Shown here: one piece after another, positions 59,371 through 64,000 of the stretch
Position numbering within the stretch: position 1 is the stretch's first letter
Layout of the letters: the number at the start of each line of letters is the position of its first letter
Assembly: GCF_039592695.1 (NCBI RefSeq)
Contig: NZ_JBBUTK010000002.1
Span: 620,001 to 684,000, forward strand
Source: Flagellimonas_A sp039592695
GTDB lineage: Bacteria > Bacteroidota > Bacteroidia > Flavobacteriales > Flavobacteriaceae
Reading direction: 5' to 3'
DNA: 64,000 bases
Notes under the pieces: model-generated
What the model was told of the DNA's origin: nothing
Database searches by the model: none
Seen by the model: the letters and a program-made list of their open reading frames with translations, nothing else
Program-made: the position numbers and the translations under genes

Positions 59371-59400
59371 AAAAACCGAAGCCAAGCGCCTCGGTTTTTA
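59371..59400 (+). terminator. Terminator-like repeat, copy 2
   Basis: AAAAACCGAAGCCAAGCGCC then TCGGTTTTT; stem AAACCGA/TCGGTTT. It lies 85 nt after the exported DUF4242 gene. Near-identical to copy 1 at 57516. Confidence 0.75.
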
Positions 59401-59532
59401 TCTTGCGGCATCTCAAAGGCTGAGTTTTTGAAAGAGGAAGTCCTAAAACTTTAAAATGGCTTGGCCAAACCAAGGCTATTAGTTTCTTTTAGAACTTTCC
59501 TTATCTTAGATTACTAACCCAACCAAAACCAA

Positions 59533-61356
59533 ATGACCCTCTCCCCATGGGATATTGCTATCGTGATTGCCTATATAGTCGGTGTCTTGGCCCTTGGGTT
59601 TTACCTTTCCAAAAAATCATCCAAGAATCTTGAATCTTATTTTTTAGGGGGAAATGAATTGCCATGGTACTATTTGGGTCTCAGCAATGCCTCGGGTATG
59701 TTCGATATTTCAGGTACCATGTGGAGTGTGGGCATTCTTTTTATCTACGGACTGAAGAGTGCTTGGCTACCTTGGCTCTGGCCTGTTTGGAACCAAGTCT
59801 TCGTTTTTGTCTACCTCGCCATTTGGATGCGCCGTTCAAACGTGATGACCGGGGCCGAATGGATTACTTTTCGCTTTGGCGATGGTAGGGGAGCCAAACT
59901 GTCCCATATCATCATAGTTGTTTTTGCGGTCATCAGTGTATTGGGCTTTATCGCCTATTTCTTTGAAGGCATCGGTAAGTACAGCACCTCGATATTGCCT
60001 TGGGACATGTCGTTCGATTTCTTTGGGTATCACATATCCTCCGCTCGTAGTTATGCCTTGATCATTTGTGGCTTGACCTCTCTTTACACGGTCAAGGGGG
60101 GCATGCACAGCGTGGTCGCAACAGAAGTGATGCAGTTCATTATTATGACCATCGCCTGTATCGGGGTGGGTATTGTTGCGTACAATATGGTTTCTTTCGA
60201 ACAGATTTCAGAGGTTGTGCCCGCTACATGGAACCAACTATGGTTCGGTTGGAACTTGGATTTGGATTGGAGTAATTCAGCTTTTCCTAAAGTCAACAAC
60301 AAAATTGCTGCTGATGGTTTTGACCTCTTCGGTATTCTGTTCATGCTGATGGTGTTGAAAGGAATTTTTGCATCCATTGCAGGGCCTGTTCCCAGCTACG
60401 ACATGCAGCGTATCTTGGCGACAAAAACTCCCGCCGAAGCTGCTAAAATGAGCTTTTTGACTGTCTGTGTTTTATACATCCCACGCTATTTTATGATTAT
60501 TGGGTTTGCTGTTTTGTCTTTGGTCTATCTTGGCCCCGAATTGCATGCCATGGGCGATGCCATTGACTTTGAACAGGTGCTGCCCATGGCCATCAACAAG
60601 TTTCTTCCTGTCGGATTGAAAGGGTTAATGCTTGCCGGTTTTTTGGCCGCCTTTATGGGCACCTTCGCTGCATTTGTGAATTCGGCCCCTGCCTATATCG
60701 TGAATGATATTTATAAAAAGTACATCAGGCCAGAAGCTTCTGATGGGCGATTGGTCAGATTGAGCATTCTATCGTCATTGGGTTTGGTAGTGGCTGGCAT
60801 TGCATTTGGTTTCAATGCCGGGTCTTTGAACACGCTCATCTTATGGTTGAGTTCTTCCCTCTACGGGGGTTACGTTGCGGCGAACGTTTTGAAATGGATT
60901 TGGTGGCGCTTTTCGGGCAACGGTTATTTTTGGGGAATGCTCTTCGGATTAATCGCTTCTACGGTCAAGTTTTTGTTCTTCCCTGACTATGTCGATATTT
61001 TTGTTTTCCCGATTATTTTTGCTTTTTCAATGTTGGGCTGTGTTATCGGAACCTATCTCGAACCTTTGCCAAATCGAGAACAGATCAAACAATTTTACAA
61101 ACAGACCAAACCATGGGGCTTCTGGGGGCCGATTAAAAAGGAAGTGATGGCTGAAGACTCAGATTTTGTTCCGAATATGGACTTTAAACGCGATAGTTTC
61201 AACATTGTAATCGGCATCATTTGGCAAATGGCGCAGGTAGTCATCCCGATATATTTTATGTTGCGCCAAAACACCGAAATGGTCATTTGGAGCGCTATTT
61301 TAATATTGACCAGCTATTTGTTGAAGAAACTTTGGTGGGACAAACTAGAAACCTAA
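59533..61356 (+). CDS. Sodium:solute symporter (SSS family)
   Basis: Membrane transporter of 607 residues with about 13-14 helices. SSS-family marks include an early LGFYLSKKSSKNLESYFLGG, NASGMFDISGTMW, and the unwound region FAAFVNSAPAYIVNDIY. It is first of a co-oriented group with DUF4434, AGE epimerase and FAD oxidoreductase genes, with 12 nt to the next gene, so it probably imports the sugar used by them. The exact substrate is not deducible. Confidence 0.9.
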   Translation: MTLSPWDIAIVIAYIVGVLALGFYLSKKSSKNLESYFLGGNELPWYYLGLSNASGMFDISGTMWSVGILFIYGLKSAWLPWLWPVWNQVFVFVYLAIWMRRSNVMTGAEWITFRFGDGRGAKLSHIIIVVFAVISVLGFIAYFFEGIGKYSTSILPWDMSFDFFGYHISSARSYALIICGLTSLYTVKGGMHSVVATEVMQFIIMTIACIGVGIVAYNMVSFEQISEVVPATWNQLWFGWNLDLDWSNSAFPKVNNKIAADGFDLFGILFMLMVLKGIFASIAGPVPSYDMQRILATKTPAEAAKMSFLTVCVLYIPRYFMIIGFAVLSLVYLGPELHAMGDAIDFEQVLPMAINKFLPVGLKGLMLAGFLAAFMGTFAAFVNSAPAYIVNDIYKKYIRPEASDGRLVRLSILSSLGLVVAGIAFGFNAGSLNTLILWLSSSLYGGYVAANVLKWIWWRFSGNGYFWGMLFGLIASTVKFLFFPDYVDIFVFPIIFAFSMLGCVIGTYLEPLPNREQIKQFYKQTKPWGFWGPIKKEVMAEDSDFVPNMDFKRDSFNIVIGIIWQMAQVVIPIYFMLRQNTEMVIWSAILILTSYLLKKLWWDKLET

Positions 61357-61368
61357 AACCTTTTTAAA

Positions 61369-62298
61369 ATGCAAATCACAGGAACCTTTTTAGACGAGAT
61401 CAGTCATGATATCCCACACCAAAACTGGGGGGAAAAGGAGTGGAATGCCGATTTTGCGCACATGAAAAAAATAGGTATCGACACAGTAGTACTGATTCGT
61501 GCGGGCTACAAGAGGTTTTTGGCCTATCCGTCAAAATATCTTATCGGTAAAAATGACTGCTTTGAGCCACAAGTCGATATGGTACGGTTGTTCTTAGAAC
61601 TGGCTGAAAAATACGGTATGACCTTTTTTTTTGGCACCTATGATAGTGGAAAATATTGGGAAACCGGCGATATGCGGTATGAGATAGATGCAAATCTGCA
61701 TGTTATTGAAGAGGTTTACAAAACCTACGGTCATTATAAAAGTTTCGGTGGATGGTATTTGAGTTTAGAACTGAGCCGAAAAACCAAGGGAGTAGTAGAA
61801 TCCATAACTAAATTGGGCAATCAATGTAAGGCGATAAGCAATGGGTTGCCTGTATTGATCTCTCCGTGGATTGATGGTAAAAAGGCTGTGATGGCAGCCT
61901 CTAAGCAGATTACAAAAGACAATTCAATTTCTTTGAAGGCGCACGAAAGAGAATGGGATGAAATCTTCGATGGCATTAAGAACAGCATCGATATTGTTGC
62001 CTTTCAAGACGGGCATGTCGATTATAATGACCTAGAGCACTATTTACGATTGAATAAAACGCTCGCAGAAAAGTATGGGCTGCAGTCTTGGTCAAACTCT
62101 GAATCTTTTGATCGCGATATGCCCATTAAGTTTTTGCCCATCAAATGGGAAAAGCTTTTGTTTAAGTTGGAAGCTGCAAAACGTGCAGGTTGTGAAAAGG
62201 CGATTACCTTTGAATTTTCACATTTTATGAGTCCGCAGTCGGCGTATTTGCAGGCAGGCCATTTGTACAATCGGTATATGGAGCATTTTTCGAGTTAA
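61369..62298 (+). CDS. DUF4434 protein, glycoside-hydrolase-like TIM barrel
   Basis: Protein of 309 residues, no signal peptide. The opening ITGTFLDEISHDIPHQNWGEKEW and KIGIDTVVLIRAGYK match the DUF4434 family, thought to have a TIM-barrel fold related to glycoside hydrolases. Acidic residues in GGWYLSLELS and DIVAFQDGHVDYNDL could be catalytic. It is cotranscribed with the symporter. No activity can be assigned with confidence. Confidence 0.8.
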   Translation: MQITGTFLDEISHDIPHQNWGEKEWNADFAHMKKIGIDTVVLIRAGYKRFLAYPSKYLIGKNDCFEPQVDMVRLFLELAEKYGMTFFFGTYDSGKYWETGDMRYEIDANLHVIEEVYKTYGHYKSFGGWYLSLELSRKTKGVVESITKLGNQCKAISNGLPVLISPWIDGKKAVMAASKQITKDNSISLKAHEREWDEIFDGIKNSIDIVAFQDGHVDYNDLEHYLRLNKTLAEKYGLQSWSNSESFDRDMPIKFLPIKWEKLLFKLEAAKRAGCEKAITFEFSHFMSPQSAYLQAGHLYNRYMEHFSS

Positions 62299-62312
62299 AT
62301 CAAAAGATTGGA

Positions 62313-62345
62313 TTGTCCCCTTGAGGGGACTTTAGGAGTGTTCTC
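62313..62345. repeat. CCCCTTGAGGGGACTTTAGG intergenic repeat, copy 2
   Basis: Same as 52285-52317 apart from a few bases (AGGAGTGTTC for AGGGGTGTC). It lies in the 80-nt gap between the DUF4434 and AGE genes, that is, inside the putative operon. Confidence 0.85.
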
Positions 62346-62378
62346 TAAATTAGAAAACGGATTATTATAAACTAAATT

Positions 62379-63533
62379 TTGAACCACTACGCCGAAACAT
62401 ATAAAAACGAACTCCTCAACGAGGTCGTCCCGTTTTGGGAAAAAAATTCCTTGGATAAAGAGTATGGAGGGTATTTCACCTGTATTGACAATTCTGGTGA
62501 AATTTATGATACCGATAAATTTATATGGTTGCAGGCCCGCCAAATATGGATGTTTGCGACGCTTTGCCAAAAAGTGCAAAAAAATGAAGCGTGGAAGAAA
62601 ATTGCGATGCACGGAGCACGCTTTTTGGAAAAACAGGGTCGGGATGAATTCGGTAATTGGTACTTTTCATTAAACCAAAAAGGTGAGCCTTTGGTGCAAC
62701 CCTATAATATTTTTTCAGATTGTTTTGCTGCGATGGCCTTTGGTAAATTGTATGAAATAGAGCCCAAGGAACGTTATGCCGAAATTGCCAAGACCACTTT
62801 TGAGAATATTTTAAAACGTCGAGAAAATCCCAAAGGAAAATATAATAAAATCTATCGAGGTACGCGAAATCTTCAGAATTTTGCCCTTCCGATGATTTTG
62901 TGCAATCTTTCGCTAGAATTGGAACACCTTCTAGGAAGCGAACAAGTTGATAGCGTGACCGATTCTGTGGTTAATTTGATCATGAACAAATTCTATCATA
63001 AAGAAAGCGGGCTTGTTCTTGAGAATATTTCTGTTGGGGGTGAATTTGTAGATAGTTTTGAAGGAAGGTTATTGAATCCCGGTCATGCCATCGAGGCAAT
63101 GTGGTTTATCATGAATTTGGGCATTCGCAAAAAGGATATCGATTTAGTCAAAAAAGCTGAAAAAATTATGTTTCAGCAATTGGAATATGGTTGGGATAAC
63201 GAATATGGTGGAATCTTTTATTTCATGGATATCAAAAACCATCCGCCCCAACAATTGGAACATGACCAAAAACTGTGGTGGGTGCATGTGGAGACCTTGG
63301 TGGCTTTGGCAAAAACGTACACCTGTACCCAAAACGATAAGGCAAAGAAATGGTTTGAGAAAGTACATGATTATACATGGAACCATTTTCGGGACAAAGA
63401 AAACGGCGGTGAATGGTACGGCTACCTTAATCGGAAGGGCGAAGTGCACCTGAATTTAAAAGGAGGCAAATGGAAAGGGTGCTTTCATGTGCCCCGTGGA
63501 TTATTGGAGGTATGGCAAACACTTGAAAGATAA
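62379..63533 (+). CDS. AGE family sugar epimerase/isomerase
   Basis: N-acylglucosamine 2-epimerase superfamily protein of 384 residues, an (alpha/alpha)6 barrel. The general acid/base His residues are in PGHAIEAMWF (about 228) and GCFHVPRGLLEVW (near the C-terminus). Further marks are YGGYFTCIDNSGE and WWVHVETLVALA. The start is TTG at 62379: residues 1-20 fit the family and no better ATG is seen. Members epimerise N-acetylglucosamine, cellobiose or mannose, or isomerise mannose to fructose; the present substrate is open. Confidence 0.9.
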   Translation: MNHYAETYKNELLNEVVPFWEKNSLDKEYGGYFTCIDNSGEIYDTDKFIWLQARQIWMFATLCQKVQKNEAWKKIAMHGARFLEKQGRDEFGNWYFSLNQKGEPLVQPYNIFSDCFAAMAFGKLYEIEPKERYAEIAKTTFENILKRRENPKGKYNKIYRGTRNLQNFALPMILCNLSLELEHLLGSEQVDSVTDSVVNLIMNKFYHKESGLVLENISVGGEFVDSFEGRLLNPGHAIEAMWFIMNLGIRKKDIDLVKKAEKIMFQQLEYGWDNEYGGIFYFMDIKNHPPQQLEHDQKLWWVHVETLVALAKTYTCTQNDKAKKWFEKVHDYTWNHFRDKENGGEWYGYLNRKGEVHLNLKGGKWKGCFHVPRGLLEVWQTLER

Positions 63534-63540
63534 ATATAGA

Positions 63541-64000
63541 ATGCGATACTTTTTAGCAATCTTTTTTTGCTTTGTAGGCTTGTTTTACTGCAATGGTCAA
63601 AACCAAGTCGATATTCTTATTATTGGCGCGGGCGCGGGCGGAACGTCAGCAGGTATTCAAGCGGCACGAATGGGCCCCAAGGTACAGATTATTGAGGCCA
63701 GCCCATGGTTGGGCGGTATGTTGACCTCTGCAGGAGTCTCCGCCATCGATGGCAATCACGAAATGCCCGCTGGAATCTGGGGTGAGTTCAGACAAAAATT
63801 GCGTGATCATTATGGTAGGGCCGAGGCACTTGAGACCGGATGGGTCAGCCACACGCTTTTTGAGCCTTCGGTGGGCAATAAAATACTTCAGCAAATGGCC
63901 GATATTCCCAATCTCAACACCACATTCAATGCTCTTTACACAGATGTTAAAGAGGATGCAGAGGGCTGGCAAGTTACCTACACACAAAAAGGCAAAACGC
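63541..64000 (+). CDS. FAD-dependent oxidoreductase (3' truncated by window)
   Basis: Starts at ATG 63541, 7 nt after the AGE gene, and runs in frame to the window end (153 codons seen). It has a signal peptide (RYFLAIFFCFVGLFYCNGQ), then the dinucleotide-binding VDILIIGAGAGGTSAGIQAA and the acidic end of strand 2 (VQIIEA), then PWLGGMLTSAGVSAIDGNHE, typical of FAD_oxidored proteins of Bacteroidota. An exported FAD enzyme beside a sugar locus suggests oxidation of a polyol or sugar derivative, but this is only context. Confidence 0.85.
   Translation, partial: MRYFLAIFFCFVGLFYCNGQNQVDILIIGAGAGGTSAGIQAARMGPKVQIIEASPWLGGMLTSAGVSAIDGNHEMPAGIWGEFRQKLRDHYGRAEALETGWVSHTLFEPSVGNKILQQMADIPNLNTTFNALYTDVKEDAEGWQVTYTQKGKT

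Overview
This window is chromosomal DNA from a member of the Bacteroidota, most likely a marine Flavobacteriaceae (Muricauda/Allomuricauda-like; the genus is a guess). Support comes from the alternative complex III plus cytochrome oxidase operon in its Bacteroidota gene order, from DUF2723, DUF5916 and DUF4097 proteins, from TAnnTTTG promoter boxes (three with an upstream TTTG/TTG at the expected distance), from weak Shine-Dalgarno sequences, and from several families of short palindromic or tandem repeats between genes. I see no transposase, phage gene, rRNA or CRISPR array. One tRNA (Gln, anticodon TTG) is present.

Layout. 1-4500: ECF sigma factor, HEAT-repeat anti-sigma candidate, two DUF4097 proteins and a serine hydrolase. 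4500-7770 (minus): translation genes tsf, rpsB (with an unusual C-terminal helix-hairpin-helix tail), rpsI and rplM. 7944-11168: DUF5916 outer-membrane protein and a small lipoprotein. 11200-16960 (minus): tyrosine/homogentisate catabolism, transcribed hppD, hmgA, fahA, flavin-reductase-like, aminotransferase, with a divergent MarR regulator and a palindrome over the hppD promoter. 17570-24262: periplasmic enzymes, namely a formylglycine-generating-enzyme-like lipoprotein, an NTF2-like lipoprotein, an S15-type hydrolase, a CcrA-like subclass B1 metallo-beta-lactamase and a Cys-type sulfatase. The sulfatase lies between intact polA (24278-27112) and a diverged 31-codon copy of the polA 3' end (22648-22740). 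27300-31000: glycosylasparaginase, CutC, metallophosphoesterase and a thioredoxin fold without CXXC. 31265-34627: DUF2723 membrane protein. 34734-39394: tRNA-Gln, then rimP-nusA-infB behind its own promoter and a leader hairpin. 40065-52229: ActA-F, coxB and coxA, a complete quinol-to-oxygen electron path ending in a strong terminator. 52351-57402: DUF2807 protein, acyl-CoA oxidase-like protein, ruvB and a beta-barrel-like protein. 57403-59400: a three-domain regulator (DUF4242, class III cyclase-like, AraC) followed by an exported DUF4242 protein. 59533-64000: sugar catabolism locus (SSS symporter, DUF4434, AGE epimerase, FAD oxidoreductase cut by the window end).

Most interesting points: the DUF4242/cyclase/AraC regulator beside an exported DUF4242 protein, with candidate AraC half-sites between them; the polA 3'-end duplication bracketing the sulfatase; and a gap-free shared helix-hairpin-helix tail on ribosomal protein S2 and on the ActC membrane subunit. 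No database search was possible, so all functions rest on motif and context recognition.
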